Shown: piece after piece, positions 1-7,420 of the stretch
How positions within the stretch are numbered: the first letter of the stretch is position 1
Layout: the number at the start of each line of letters is the position of its first letter
Source: a virus
Length of the DNA stretch: 64,000 nucleotides
IMG/VR virus record: IMGVR_UViG_3300037141_000314
Coordinates: 1 to 64,000 of that record
Reading direction: 5' to 3' (one strand)
The notes under the pieces: generated by a model
Told to the model about the DNA's origin: nothing
The model's input: the letters and a program-made list of their open reading frames with translations, nothing else
The model's database searches: none
Program-made: the position numbers and the translations under genes

Positions 1-78
1 ACCTGGGAAAAGTGCGAGTGGTACTTGCAGGAACGAGGTGGGAAAATCTACAATAATACTGCGCGCGGTCTAAAGTGA
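1..78 (+). CDS. C-terminal end of an unidentified protein (partial)
   Basis: Only the last 25 codons lie in the window, ending in TGA at 76-78. The frame is open from base 1 and reads TWEKCEWYLQERGG with a normal mix of Trp, Glu, Tyr and Lys, so it looks like a true gene end rather than a chance frame. The family cannot be recognised from this fragment. About 200 bases without a convincing gene follow before the convergent minus-strand gene. Confidence 0.45.
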   Translation, partial: TWEKCEWYLQERGGKIYNNTARGLK

Positions 79-278
79 TCCGGACACGCGTCCCCAAACG
101 GCGTTCTCGCTATGTACATCGCACACACTGAATCGCTCTTGCAAAGTAAATGCAGTGGTGTGGTGTTTTTACGGCGCGCCGGGCGGTGGTCGGATCACAA
201 TGTCCGCGTTTTCAGCAGCGAGCTTACGCTCACTTCTGATAACAAATACATTGTCAAATACTAAAGCATTCGTAGATC

Positions 279-668
279 TCACGCGCCCCTCATTTCAGCC
301 CGTCGCCTCAGGTGCCCGGCCCGGATTTTCTCGCCGATCTGGCGTCTGCGCTCAGGCGACGTTCTCGCCCATCGCGCGCTCGCATGCGCCTTCATCTTCG
401 CGATTCGGCTGGCGGACGCGGTCGCGCGCGCCTCTTCGATGGAAGAGATAGGCGGCTCTCCGCGCGCCTTCCGCTCCAGGTAGCGGCGGGTTGCTTCCCG
501 AATCTGTTGGCGTCGCGCAGGCGACAACGCTACCTTCGGTCGAACCATGCGAACGGCGCGTTTCCATAACCGCGCGTCGTCAGGCAGCGGCTGCGTCCGC
601 AACCCGAAGATTTCGAATGCGCTCTGTGGGTCCAGGCGATTCACCGCTTTTTGTCGTGTTGGAGTCAT
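279..668 (-). CDS. Small basic hypothetical protein with TSPERR-type motif
   Basis: 129-residue, Arg-rich protein of unknown function. I chose the ATG at 668 because it begins MTPTRQKAVNRLDPQSAFEI and follows a purine-rich AGGGGA; further upstream the frame runs through the neighbouring gene. The C-terminal half holds ALSPARRQQIREATRRYLERK and later RTSPERRRQIGEKIRAGH, a helix-forming motif that resembles nuclease-associated modular (NUMOD3-like) repeats and recurs in other small proteins here. Nucleic-acid binding is inferred from composition only. Confidence 0.6.
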   Translation of the reverse strand: MTPTRQKAVNRLDPQSAFEIFGLRTQPLPDDARLWKRAVRMVRPKVALSPARRQQIREATRRYLERKARGEPPISSIEEARATASASRIAKMKAHASARWARTSPERRRQIGEKIRAGHLRRRAEMRGA

Positions 669-693
669 AGGTCCCCTATCACGGGATTGAGTG

Positions 694-718
694 GGGTCTG
701 TGGTGATAGCACAGACCC
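694..718. promoter_or_regulatory. 9-bp perfect hairpin
   Basis: GGGTCTGTG and CACAGACCC form a perfect 9-bp stem around a 7-nt loop, about 25 bases upstream of the start of the minus-strand gene at 668. There is no T tract on either side, so a leader hairpin or operator is likelier than a terminator. Confidence 0.4.
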
Positions 719-829
719 GCGCCTCGTTCGTTGTAAGAACATCAACGCAGCGCCTTGCAAGACGCTTCGCGATACCACCACTATGCGCCCAAACGCGCGC
801 GTGCCGCAAGTACCGTTTCTGTATAGTAC

Positions 830-1081
830 TCACGCGGCCTGCGCCTCCTTCACTTTCTCGACCGCTTCGAGCGCCTTCGCCACCGCCCATGCGACTTTCA
901 TGCGCGCGCGCATGGCAACCCGCGCTTTCTCGCGCGCCGCGGGGTCCTTCCATCGTGCGTTGGCCGCGACGCGGGCGCGCTTGCGCAGCGTCATTTTACG
1001 GGGGGGCTCCTTGTCTGGTTTGGACCCGCGAACGGCTGTCTTTTTCTTGCGTGTCGGGGGCTCCCGCAGTGGGCTAGACAT
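830..1081 (-). CDS. Very basic small Ala/Arg/Lys-rich protein
   Basis: 83-residue protein with a basic N-terminus (RKKKTAVRG) and an Ala/Arg helix-rich body (RARVAANARWKDPAAREKAR). The ANARW...ARE pattern is akin to the AxxARW small proteins common in bacterial genomes and to the protein at 10650-10811. It lies upstream of and in the same orientation as the gene at 279-668. A role in nucleic-acid binding is inferred from charge alone. Confidence 0.55.
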   Translation of the reverse strand: MSSPLREPPTRKKKTAVRGSKPDKEPPRKMTLRKRARVAANARWKDPAAREKARVAMRARMKVAWAVAKALEAVEKVKEAQAA

Positions 1082-1282
1082 ATAGCGGTTATGTTACTCC
1101 AGGCTCCCCCGCGGAATCAAGGGCGGATATTGCGGCTTGTCAACTATTTAGCATCTGTATGCTTGTAAACCGCATGAATAAAGGCGAAAACGTTAGGCAT
1201 TCGCGCTTCCTCGGTACCCCAGTACCCGAAATGACTCGTAGGTCTTGCGCTTCCTCGCGCGCCCGCGATACGTTCGGCGCCT

Positions 1283-1828
1283 ATGCCGATCCGCATCCCG
1301 CACTCTTCCCCCTCGCGCCGCGAGAAAACCTACGCCACGCTGATCCTCCGCGTGTCGCGCAGACTGCCCTGGTTCGAAGGCTGCCACTTTGCTACCGGCG
1401 CGCTCATCGATGAGCGGGAACTGCATCCGACGCCCGATTACCCCACCACGCCGCTGCTCGTTGAATATGCGGGCACCGACGGAACAAAGGCTTGCGATGG
1501 CTCGGGGTGGGGACACAAGCGGCTGAGCAGCATCCACGTCGTGTGGCAGTTCGATGCGGTCCGCAAGGAGTGGAACGAACTGGCGCGCACGCGGAGCTAT
1601 GGCTCCGAGATGTTCCAGAATCTGGCTCCGCTCATCAGGCAACTGATCGCGGCTGAGGCCACTCCGGAGAGCGAACGCACCTCAGCCGCGAAAGCGAGCG
1701 CACGGATTCTGGAGACGCTCGATAGCGAACTGGACCGGCTCGAACATGATGGGCGCAGCCATCTCATGAGCTTTCTGTACGACCAGTTCACCGCGCGCAT
1801 GATCGAACAGGGTGACCAGGACGCCTGA
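1283..1828 (+). CDS. Conserved-looking hypothetical protein
   Basis: 181 residues. The middle reads as a folded domain (REKTYATLILRVSRRLPWF, then HVVWQFDAVRKEWNELARTR) and the C-terminal third is amphipathic helix (QNLAPLIRQLIAAEA ... RILETLDSELDRLEHD). I do not recognise a family. The first ATG in frame was used, although the first dozen residues are Pro/Ser/Arg-rich and the true start may differ. It converges on the minus-strand gene ending at 1833 with a 4-base gap. Confidence 0.6.
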   Translation: MPIRIPHSSPSRREKTYATLILRVSRRLPWFEGCHFATGALIDERELHPTPDYPTTPLLVEYAGTDGTKACDGSGWGHKRLSSIHVVWQFDAVRKEWNELARTRSYGSEMFQNLAPLIRQLIAAEATPESERTSAAKASARILETLDSELDRLEHDGRSHLMSFLYDQFTARMIEQGDQDA

Positions 1829-1832
1829 GCCG

Positions 1833-2063
1833 CTACGCCGTTGCGGCCGTTTTCCTGCCGGTTCCCATGGCCTTGCCGTTGCCGCCGATGCCGGTGCCTT
1901 GTTTCGCCGACGCCTGCTTTGCGGTCGAGCCGGCGCCGGCGCCGCCGGTCTTACGGGAACGCGATTCGGCGGACTTCGCCGCGGGCTTTTTCGTTGCGCC
2001 GCGGGCGGGGGATGCTGCTGCGCGGGCCTTCGCCGGCGCCTTTTTGGGAATTGACATATTCAT
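1833..2063 (-). CDS. Histone H1-like Lys/Ala-rich protein
   Basis: 76 residues (or 74 from the second ATG at 2057) dominated by Lys, Ala, Arg, Ser and Gly, including KKAPAKARAAASPARG and ATKKPAAKSAESRSRK. Such low-complexity basic proteins resemble bacterial H1-like (HctB/AlgP-type) DNA-compacting proteins; no folded domain is visible. Upstream lies an inverted repeat (2090-2104), so expression may be controlled. Because the composition is simple, the protein call is less certain than its length suggests. Confidence 0.5.
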   Translation of the reverse strand: MNMSIPKKAPAKARAAASPARGATKKPAAKSAESRSRKTGGAGAGSTAKQASAKQGTGIGGNGKAMGTGRKTAATA

Positions 2064-2089
2064 AATGTGTCACATTTTTTGCCGTTTGT

Positions 2090-2104
2090 GTGACAAATTG
2101 TCAC
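2090..2104. promoter_or_regulatory. Candidate operator, GTGACAA-A-TTGTCAC
   Basis: A perfect 7-bp inverted repeat around one base lies 27 bases upstream of the H1-like gene. A further TGTCAC half-site at about 2068-2073 suggests a cluster of TGTCAC-type sites in this intergenic stretch. Confidence 0.45.
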
Positions 2105-2180
2105 GCGCCGGGCTCGCTTTGATCGACGCCGCGGCCGCCACGAGCAGCGCACAGCGCTTGGTGGTCGGGGGTTAGCGTGC

Positions 2181-2399
2181 TCACGCGCCCGCCCTCCGCG
2201 CACGCAGGAAGCGATCCGCTTCGGCGTCGGAGACGAGTTCGACCAGCACGAGCGGGGCATCTTCATCTTCAAATTGTTCCGCACAAAACGAACAAATTGG
2301 TCCAACTTCGGACGCTTCTACCCACGCGCAGCGCTCGCCCGTCGCCTCGTCCACGCAGGCGTTCTCGTCGGTGCAACCGCAGACGATGCAGGTAATCAT
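2181..2399 (-). CDS. Small Cys-rich (zinc-binding-like) protein
   Basis: 72 residues starting MITCIVCGCTDENAC, followed by GERCAWVEASEVGPICSFC. The CxxCGCT...AC...CxWV...CxxC spacing suggests a metal-binding small protein, and the same signature occurs in the protein at 55562-55897 (CRVCGCTETFAC ... CGWTPGEEDLCTNC). The start is fixed by a 4-nt overlap (ATGA) with the stop of the upstream gene. It is the last gene of the leftward early operon. Confidence 0.75.
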   Translation of the reverse strand: MITCIVCGCTDENACVDEATGERCAWVEASEVGPICSFCAEQFEDEDAPLVLVELVSDAEADRFLRARRAGA

Positions 2400-2665
2400 T
2401 GGATCAACTCCGCCGCGTTTGCGGCGTTGGGATCGCGCCTGCGAAACGCCTCCATATACGCGAGTTTTGCTGACTGCCTTCTCGTAAGCGCGGGATCGTC
2501 TTCGCCAATACCCCCGTAGCAGAAACACTCACGGCGCTGGTGTGCCACGGAACCCGCGATCATTCTAACCGCGCACTCGCGGTGGATGTTTTGAAGATTG
2601 GGGAGCATTCCTATGTCGAATGTATCGCCGGGCAGAACCGGTTCTTCGCAGTGCACGCAGATCAT
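2396..2665 (-). CDS. Small Cys-containing hypothetical protein
   Basis: 89 residues beginning MICVHCEEPVLPGDTF, a CxxC N-terminus followed by NIHRECAVRMIAGSVAHQRR. A zinc-ribbon-like fold is plausible. Both ends are set by 4-nt ATGA overlaps with neighbours, indicating translational coupling in the early operon. No family recognised. Confidence 0.75.
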   Translation of the reverse strand: MICVHCEEPVLPGDTFDIGMLPNLQNIHRECAVRMIAGSVAHQRRECFCYGGIGEDDPALTRRQSAKLAYMEAFRRRDPNAANAAELIQ

Positions 2666-3228
2666 TCGAATAACCTCCGCTGCTTCGCGCGATCGAGCGC
2701 GCGCCCGCTCAGCACGCGCACGCCGGACATCGGCACGCGCAGAAGCGGCTCCGCCGCGGGCGCCTGCGCGTCCCAGTGATCCATGCAATAGTCGCGGTCA
2801 GGTCCCACGTGACGCCGGCAGCGGAAGCAGCACGGCTTGTCGCACGTGCCCGGGCGCTCTACGCGATAGTACTTCGCAAACGAAACGGTCGGCAGCGTAA
2901 ACCGAATATCGAACGGCGGCTTCTTTAACCCAGAAAACAGTGGCGTCTGATTGATAAGCGTCACCCGGACTTCAGCGCAGACGGCATATTGCCCATCTAT
3001 AACCGTCGCTTCGAGCAGACGCGCTCGCCAGCCCGGGAGGGTGGGCTGCACGAGTATGTCACCCGGGTTAAGTTCCTCGATCTTAAACGCCACGCCCTTC
3101 ACCATCGGCCAGTCGCACAGCGCCTTCGCATCCGGACAATCGCAGAAGGCGCAGTGGCGTTTGCGCGGCGCCGCCATGTTGATGTGGACCATGCTGCCGT
3201 CGGGTAGCTTATGCCAGTGGCAGGGCAT
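2662..3228 (-). CDS. Hypothetical protein with two Cys clusters
   Basis: 188 residues. Cys-rich segments HCAFCDCPDAKALCDWP (about residues 25-41) and CDKPCCFRCRRHVGPDRDYC (about residues 130-150) flank a beta-rich middle (ILVQPTLPGWRARLLEATVI), so it is probably a metal-binding early protein. It starts directly after the stop of the ASCH gene at 3229 and overlaps the next gene by 4 nt. Confidence 0.75.
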   Translation of the reverse strand: MPCHWHKLPDGSMVHINMAAPRKRHCAFCDCPDAKALCDWPMVKGVAFKIEELNPGDILVQPTLPGWRARLLEATVIDGQYAVCAEVRVTLINQTPLFSGLKKPPFDIRFTLPTVSFAKYYRVERPGTCDKPCCFRCRRHVGPDRDYCMDHWDAQAPAAEPLLRVPMSGVRVLSGRALDRAKQRRLFE

Positions 3229-3630
3229 TTACCTGAACTCCCAGTGGATTAGATCGCCGAAGAAAGGAAACTTTGCGCCCCCCCAGAACTCGGCCGCTTG
3301 GATCATGTGCCCGTTGGACTCCCCGGTAATTTCGCGGAATCCGTCACGGTGGAACAGCTGGTCCGCTTCGTCGGGCGAAAGTACGTCGCCATCGATCCAA
3401 ACGATCAGCGGCCGGGAGGCGATCCCGGTCTGCCTGATTTCAATGTCTTCAACCGCTATACACGGAAATCGCCCGAGCAGGCGCATCGACCGCTGCCGTG
3501 GATCGACATAGCAATCGCAACTATCGCCCGGCTCGAATCTGCGGCGCTTACCGCGGCCGCGGATCGTATGCGTCTTCGATCCGTTTTCGACGAATGGCGC
3601 GAACTGCCGCTTGAACCCGAGCAGCATCAC
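3229..3630 (-). CDS. ASCH-domain protein
   Basis: 133 residues. The start MMLLGFKRQFAPFVENGSKT followed by HTIRGRGKRRRFEPGD matches the phage-type ASCH (PUA-like, RNA-binding) pattern of phi-K-x(2)-F-x(4)-x-G-x-K-x-x-T-I-R with a later basic/Gly-Asp loop. Known members are proposed to bind RNA or modified nucleotides; the substrate here is unknown. It overlaps the upstream HNH gene by 4 nt. Confidence 0.75.
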   Translation of the reverse strand: MMLLGFKRQFAPFVENGSKTHTIRGRGKRRRFEPGDSCDCYVDPRQRSMRLLGRFPCIAVEDIEIRQTGIASRPLIVWIDGDVLSPDEADQLFHRDGFREITGESNGHMIQAAEFWGGAKFPFFGDLIHWEFR

Positions 3631-4055
3631 GCAACCCCCGCCAGCAGCGGCCGCGCCGCGTCCTTGCGCGCCGCGCGGGTTGCGCGATGAAACGCCTCAT
3701 CGTAATGAAGGTGGCACCATTGGCAATACGCCTTCAGGTTCTCGTCGCGGTCATCGCCTGGCGTGTGATTAAGGTGCGCGATAGTGAGTACAACGTGGAC
3801 CGTGCGCACGCCATTGCTCGCGAAAAGGCGGAGAGAGATAGGCTTGCCAGTGAGGCACGATATCCACTTCGGATTTCGCCTGTGGGCTGCGCGCCACACC
3901 TGGCCACACGAGCCTGTGCTGAACACCTGGACATCGGAGCCATTGATCTTCAGGCACTGCTCGCAGCGGTGGGCTGCGCGCGTGAGAATGCGCAGGCGCG
4001 TGTTTTCCCACGCTTTGCCGCGGTAGTGATGGCGAAGCTCAGGACGGATCGGCAT
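3627..4055 (-). CDS. HNH endonuclease
   Basis: 142 residues. N-terminal HYRGKAWENTRLRILTRAAH, a CEQC pair, and a C-terminal LTIAHLNHTPGDDRDENLKA followed by YCQWCHLHYD give the Cys pair, His and His/Asn positions of an HNH nuclease. It sits inside the early operon, overlapping the next gene by 4 nt and the previous one by 17 nt. It is unrelated in sequence to the HNH protein at 37027-37740. Confidence 0.85.
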   Translation of the reverse strand: MPIRPELRHHYRGKAWENTRLRILTRAAHRCEQCLKINGSDVQVFSTGSCGQVWRAAHRRNPKWISCLTGKPISLRLFASNGVRTVHVVLTIAHLNHTPGDDRDENLKAYCQWCHLHYDEAFHRATRAARKDAARPLLAGVA

Positions 4056-4278
4056 CTGGATTCATCTTCTTGCCCGTAAACCTGATCACCAACTCGAAGT
4101 TGAAGTTGTCAGTACCCGGGATCCGCTCGAGGTCGTGAGGCACCTGGATTCCCTCCACGTCGGGAAGCAAGCAAAGCCAGCCCATCGATTCCAGATAGTC
4201 TTCAACCGCGCGGAGCATCTTTTCTCCGGGCGTTTTCACCGCCCGCTTGCGGCTCGCGACTGACGGACGCGTCGGCAT
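4039..4278 (-). CDS. Hypothetical early protein
   Basis: 79 residues from MPTRPSVASRKRAVKTPGEK, then LRAVEDYLESMGWLCLLPDVEGI. The start ATG shares one base with the stop of the upstream gene (TGATG). Unknown function; alpha/beta composition typical of a small soluble protein. Confidence 0.65.
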   Translation of the reverse strand: MPTRPSVASRKRAVKTPGEKMLRAVEDYLESMGWLCLLPDVEGIQVPHDLERIPGTDNFNFELVIRFTGKKMNPDADPS

Positions 4279-4784
4279 CACCGCTTCTCCGTTCGGCCGA
4301 GCGCTTCGAACCGCTCGCCCCACGTGCGCGCCGCCTTCGCTTTTTCCGCGACGGATTCGGGCGTCTCCTTAATTTCCACCAGGTCCTTCATGTCCAGCCA
4401 AATGAGGGTTGAGCCTGCGTTGCCGCCATCGTCGGGCGGGTAGAACACGTGGACTGCATCCTTGAGTGCGTCCAGGCCCGTGATCATCGAAAACGTCGTC
4501 GTGAGCGTCTTGGTAAGGCCGTCCTGCAGGTAATCAACGGCTTCGGCGCCGCGCTTGTCTGTGGTGACTATGCCCCAGCTCTTTTCATCAGGATCTTTGT
4601 AGTGCCAACGGAATTTCATCTCTACGGCGCCGGTTGCCCGGTCCTCGACAATGAATGCGCGAAAGAACGCAGGCGCTACGCGATCGCTCAGCAGCTCCGC
4701 AACGCTGTCATCCTGCACGATCATGCAGCGCAGTTTCTCGCGTGCTGCGTCCCATCCGGCGACGAATTCGGGCGTGCTCATCAC
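4278..4784 (-). CDS. Hypothetical early protein
   Basis: 168 residues, starting MMSTPEFVAGWDAAREKLRC, with mixed alpha/beta content (FFRAFIVEDRATGAVEMKFR) and an acidic C-terminal helix. No recognised domain. It overlaps the upstream gene by 4 nt (ATGA) and is coupled to the downstream gene. Confidence 0.7.
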   Translation of the reverse strand: MMSTPEFVAGWDAAREKLRCMIVQDDSVAELLSDRVAPAFFRAFIVEDRATGAVEMKFRWHYKDPDEKSWGIVTTDKRGAEAVDYLQDGLTKTLTTTFSMITGLDALKDAVHVFYPPDDGGNAGSTLIWLDMKDLVEIKETPESVAEKAKAARTWGERFEALGRTEKR

Positions 4785-5065
4785 CCTTCCCCCGCGGCCG
4801 GATCCGCGTCGCCCGAGCGTGCGGCGCGTTCACCGGGCGCGCGCACTTCGCTGCCCAGCAGGAGCCGGAACGCCTCGCGGATGGCGGACCTTATGCCAAG
4901 CTGCCTAATATAAACGCTCTGATACTTATGGCCGGTCCTGTCCTTCACGCGCACCTGGAGTGAATCCAAATGCTCGACGATGTACGCAGCCCGCTTGTGC
5001 AGTGCCTCGGCCGTCATTTCGATTAGATCGTGGTGCGACGCCGGCGCGGTTCCCATGCCGGACAT
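4781..5065 (-). CDS. Hypothetical early protein, first gene of the 2.2-5.1 kb operon
   Basis: 94 residues with a helical core (LIEMTAEALHKRAAYIVEHL ... GIRSAIREAFRLLLGS) and a disordered acidic end. It is preceded by an operator-like inverted repeat at 5091-5106, so it is likely the promoter-proximal gene of the leftward run of overlapping genes down to 2181. Confidence 0.65.
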   Translation of the reverse strand: MSGMGTAPASHHDLIEMTAEALHKRAAYIVEHLDSLQVRVKDRTGHKYQSVYIRQLGIRSAIREAFRLLLGSEVRAPGERAARSGDADPAAGEG

Positions 5066-5090
5066 TGTAGCTCGAAAAGCGGCGGGGGAG

Positions 5091-5106
5091 TTACCGAATT
5101 TGGTAA
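5091..5106. promoter_or_regulatory. Candidate operator TTACC-n6-GGTAA
   Basis: TTACC and GGTAA arms with an AATT core give a near-perfect 16-bp inverted repeat, 25 bases upstream of the ATG at 5065. A promoter could not be defined with confidence, but the position fits control of the leftward operon. Confidence 0.45.
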
Positions 5107-5342
5107 TTCACCGACCCCAGGCCGGATTCGAACTTTTTACGTTTTGACGGTTTTTTGCCGCGTCTTTGGCGTTTTTACGCGGTAATAACCCGGAAACAAT
5201 CAAATACCGCAAATACCGCAAAACGAACAAAGGCCGGGAACCTTTCGGCGCCCGGCCTCCCCTGGTTCGCCAGCGGGCTGCGGCGGATTCTTCACGGAGG
5301 CAAAACGTCCTCCGCTTCTCCGCTCTCGTGTGGTGGTTTTAT

Positions 5343-5510
5343 GTGGTATGTCGCGCTAAAATAACCGTCGAGCGCGCCATCGACGACGCGTTCGAATACC
5401 ACAAGTGTACGCCGGAACAGATCGCCGCCGGCGCGGAGATCCGGAGCGCGCTCGCCGATGCCGTGAAGGCCATCGTCGGGCGTCAGCGATCGGGCGCGGG
5501 TGAAGTCTGA
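5343..5510 (+). CDS. Short hypothetical protein
   Basis: 55 residues if started at the GTG at 5343. The body (AKITVERAIDDAFEYHKCTP ... EIRSALADAVKAIVGR) looks like a real two-helix protein, whereas the upstream part of the frame is low-quality sequence, so the start is uncertain. Divergent from the leftward operon starting at 5065. Confidence 0.45.
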   Translation: MVCRAKITVERAIDDAFEYHKCTPEQIAAGAEIRSALADAVKAIVGRQRSGAGEV

Positions 5511-5566
5511 GAAGTTTCCGCCGATGGGTGTATCGAGAGGCATGCTCAGAGTGTAGCGACACTCGA

Positions 5567-5758
5567 TTAGAATGCTGCGATTCGCTGATCGAGGATCCCC
5601 AGGTACGCCAACATGAAGCCGAGCTGCTGAATCAAACGCGAGCGCTCCTCTGTCGGCAGCGAGTTGAATATCGCGCCCCAAAGGAATACCTTGAGCTTGT
5701 CGCACTTCTCAGCGAGCTGCTCACGCTCGTCTATTACTCGCTGCTGATGGGGAGGCAT
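5567..5758 (-). CDS. Small conserved phage-type helical protein
   Basis: 63 residues: a helix with EREQLAEKCDKLKVFL, then SLPTEERSRLIQQLGFMLA and ending ILDQRIAAF. This pattern (E/K-rich coil, xxLP.eEr.rL..Q...M..Y..iL..RI) is one I recognise from many tailed phages, where it is annotated as hypothetical. It lies nine bases from the divergent + strand gene at 5768. Confidence 0.75.
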   Translation of the reverse strand: MPPHQQRVIDEREQLAEKCDKLKVFLWGAIFNSLPTEERSRLIQQLGFMLAYLGILDQRIAAF

Positions 5759-5767
5759 ACTCCGAGT

Positions 5768-6139
5768 ATGACGCGGTCAATCTGGATGGATCTCCCGGAT
5801 CTCGTCGACCGGATCCCGGCCGCCGGCGACTACGTTGTCACCCGCGGCAAACGCGGATGGGGTTCGGCGTACCTGATCGTTGCGTGGCGGGAAGTTCGGC
5901 GCGTCGGCCGAAAAACGCCGGAGCGTAGATTCGCGCTTACGGTTCAGCCGGGGTACCCGATCGAAGAAGCGCTTCGCTTCCGGCCGTGGGTGCTGGAGTG
6001 GTACGCGAGAACGCCGCGAGCAGGGAAAATTGGCAACGCGCCTGATGACACGGGGTGCTCGCGGGAGCAGACCGGCTTGCCGCGCTCCATATGCCAGCCG
6101 CCGTCGGCATCGAGGCGAAGGCCGCAACGCGCGCAATAG
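5768..6139 (+). CDS. Hypothetical protein
   Basis: 123 residues from the ATG at 5768; the first 80 (DLVDRIPAAGDYVVTRGKRG, then AYLIVAWREVRRVGRK) read as a compact beta-rich domain. The last 40 residues are low-complexity and lie over the C-terminal part of the minus-strand gene 5944-6210, so the true gene ends may have been altered. Confidence 0.5.
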   Translation: MTRSIWMDLPDLVDRIPAAGDYVVTRGKRGWGSAYLIVAWREVRRVGRKTPERRFALTVQPGYPIEEALRFRPWVLEWYARTPRAGKIGNAPDDTGCSREQTGLPRSICQPPSASRRRPQRAQ

Positions 6140-6210
6140 GTCGGCGTCTTCCACGTCCAAACGCCGGTGCGCCGCAGTTCCTCTGGCAGATCTTTAATCC
6201 AGCGAAGCAT
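5944..6210 (-). CDS. Hypothetical zinc-finger-like protein
   Basis: 88 residues: MLRWIKDLPEELRRTGVWTW, then YCARCGLRLDADGGWH and PVCS. The first 55 residues look genuine (CxxC plus a further Cys), while the tail is poor and overlaps the + strand gene 5768-6139 by 196 bases. Either the overlap is real or one gene end is a read-through after a deletion. Confidence 0.5.
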   Translation of the reverse strand: MLRWIKDLPEELRRTGVWTWKTPTYCARCGLRLDADGGWHMERGKPVCSREHPVSSGALPIFPARGVLAYHSSTHGRKRSASSIGYPG

Positions 6211-6322
6211 GCCGCGAGTTTAGCGCCGCCGGCTTTTTCTCGCGCGCGCGTAGGACGTGTACCGTCGTGTCGCACGAGCGCGGGCGAAATCCGGCCGCGC
6301 GCTAATGCATACAAATGAATAA

Positions 6323-6360
6323 GTGTCGCAAAATGCCAATGTTTTGCCACTTTTTAGTGA
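6323..6360. other. Imperfect inverted repeat, possible recombination site
   Basis: AAGTGTCGCAAAA and TTTTGCCACTT flank an 8-nt centre, giving an imperfect dyad of about 32 bp in the otherwise gene-free 6211-6407 stretch, just beyond the 3' end of the serine recombinase gene. Size and symmetry are compatible with a serine-recombinase crossover site; no second copy was found by eye. Confidence 0.25.
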
Positions 6361-6407
6361 ATAGCCGTGCATTAAAGGGTCGTTTGCCGCACGCAAAAAC
6401 GGGTGCT

Positions 6408-7052
6408 TCATTGTCTTGTGTTTCTGGTCGATTTTTTGCCCTTTTTGGGAGACGTTTGTTGCACACCTGAGAGGGCTGAACGGATCGTGGACTGCCCGAC
6501 CCCCAAATCCCGCGCGATTTCGCGCCAGCTCGAACCCGCTTTCCGAAGCCGGCGAGCTCGATCCCTGTCGAATACCTTCCACCGCCTGCCGAGCTGAGCA
6601 CCCTTTGCCCTGGCGATAGCGAGTCCCGCCTTCGTCCGTTCCGAGATTCGCGAACGTTCCTGCTTGGCGATCCAGGCGGCAATTGCAATCATCAATTCGC
6701 CGGCGGGCCCCGTCGTCCGGAAGTGCGCCTCGGTCAGAGATTCGAACTGGACTCCATAGCCGGTCAGTTTCTTGATGTGGAGGAAAGTCTCAGCAACGCC
6801 CTCGCGCGTGAAACGGTCCAGCGCCCAGACGAGGACCATATTGATCTCGCGGCGGCTGGCAGCTTCGAAGAGTTTGTTGAGCGCTGCGCGGTCGGCGTGC
6901 TTGCCGGTCTCGTGATCGATGAACTCGATCACCTTCCAGTTTTGGGACTCCGCATAGCGGCGGAGCTGGGCGAGCTGGTTCTCTGTATCCTGGCCTTTGT
7001 CTTTCGTGGAGACGCGGGCATAGATCGCGGCGGTGATTGTCTGCTGCTGCAC
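6408..7052 (-). CDS. Serine recombinase (resolvase/invertase family)
   Basis: 214 residues. The N-terminal catalytic domain carries YARVSTKDKGQDTENQLAQL with the nucleophile serine at residue 15, followed by VLVWALDRFTREG and the long helix region ISERTKAGLAIARAKG. The C-terminal SSWREIARDLGVGQSTIRSA is the DNA-binding HTH. Length fits small resolvases/invertases such as Gin or Tn3 resolvase rather than large serine integrases. It could resolve multimers, invert a segment or mobilise a cassette. Its start overlaps the end of the upstream gene frame by 124 bases. Confidence 0.9.
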   Translation of the reverse strand: MQQQTITAAIYARVSTKDKGQDTENQLAQLRRYAESQNWKVIEFIDHETGKHADRAALNKLFEAASRREINMVLVWALDRFTREGVAETFLHIKKLTGYGVQFESLTEAHFRTTGPAGELMIAIAAWIAKQERSRISERTKAGLAIARAKGAQLGRRWKVFDRDRARRLRKAGSSWREIARDLGVGQSTIRSALSGVQQTSPKKGKKSTRNTRQ

Positions 7053-7420
7053 TCGCCTTTATCATCTCCCGCGTTGCGCGCAAACGCGAAACAATGAATT
7101 TCCTTGTCGCCGTCTTTGACGATCACAGGACTAAGCCGAAACAGGCCATAGCCAGCGTAGTTACACGGCTTGACCGCCGGATCGAACGCACCCTTCGCGC
7201 CCGTATATCGACCGATGCATTCACATGTTGCCGAACTGGGAATAGAGCCACGGTCCTTGTATTGACGGAAGTCTATGACCGCCGCGACGTTGCCACAGGA
7301 CGGGCACTGGAAGCGCCAGTCATCCATGTTCGGACCGAACAGCCTGCTACCCTCGGCCATCCATTTGTCCTTCGAAACGGGGACGATCGACGACTGCATC
7401 TTGGATCTTTGCTCGCTCAT
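6929..7420 (-). CDS. VVA0879-like protein with an extended C-terminus
   Basis: 163 residues. KDKWMAEGSRLFGPNMDDWR followed by FQCPSCGNVAAVIDF and CECIGRYTG resembles the VVA0879-like family of phage/prophage proteins (a zinc-ribbon CPxCG plus CIGR motif; function unknown). The family-like part ends near FAFARNAGDD, close to where the recombinase gene begins; the remaining 50 or so residues run in another frame over the recombinase gene and look non-native. The start is fixed by a 4-nt overlap with the gene before it in the operon order (stop of 7417-7623). Confidence 0.65.
   Translation of the reverse strand: MSEQRSKMQSSIVPVSKDKWMAEGSRLFGPNMDDWRFQCPSCGNVAAVIDFRQYKDRGSIPSSATCECIGRYTGAKGAFDPAVKPCNYAGYGLFRLSPVIVKDGDKEIHCFAFARNAGDDKGECSSRQSPPRSMPASPRKTKARIQRTSSPSSAAMRSPKTGR

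Noticed and set aside
1193-1642. Open frame on the minus strand opposite the gene 1283-1828
   Set aside because: Arg/Ala/Gly-biased shadow typical of G+C-rich DNA; the + frame has better helix and strand structure.
5108-5135. GTTCGAATCC tRNA-like T-loop on the minus strand
   Set aside because: The T-stem does not pair and no acceptor or anticodon arm is found, so no tRNA; an attachment site is possible but unsupported.
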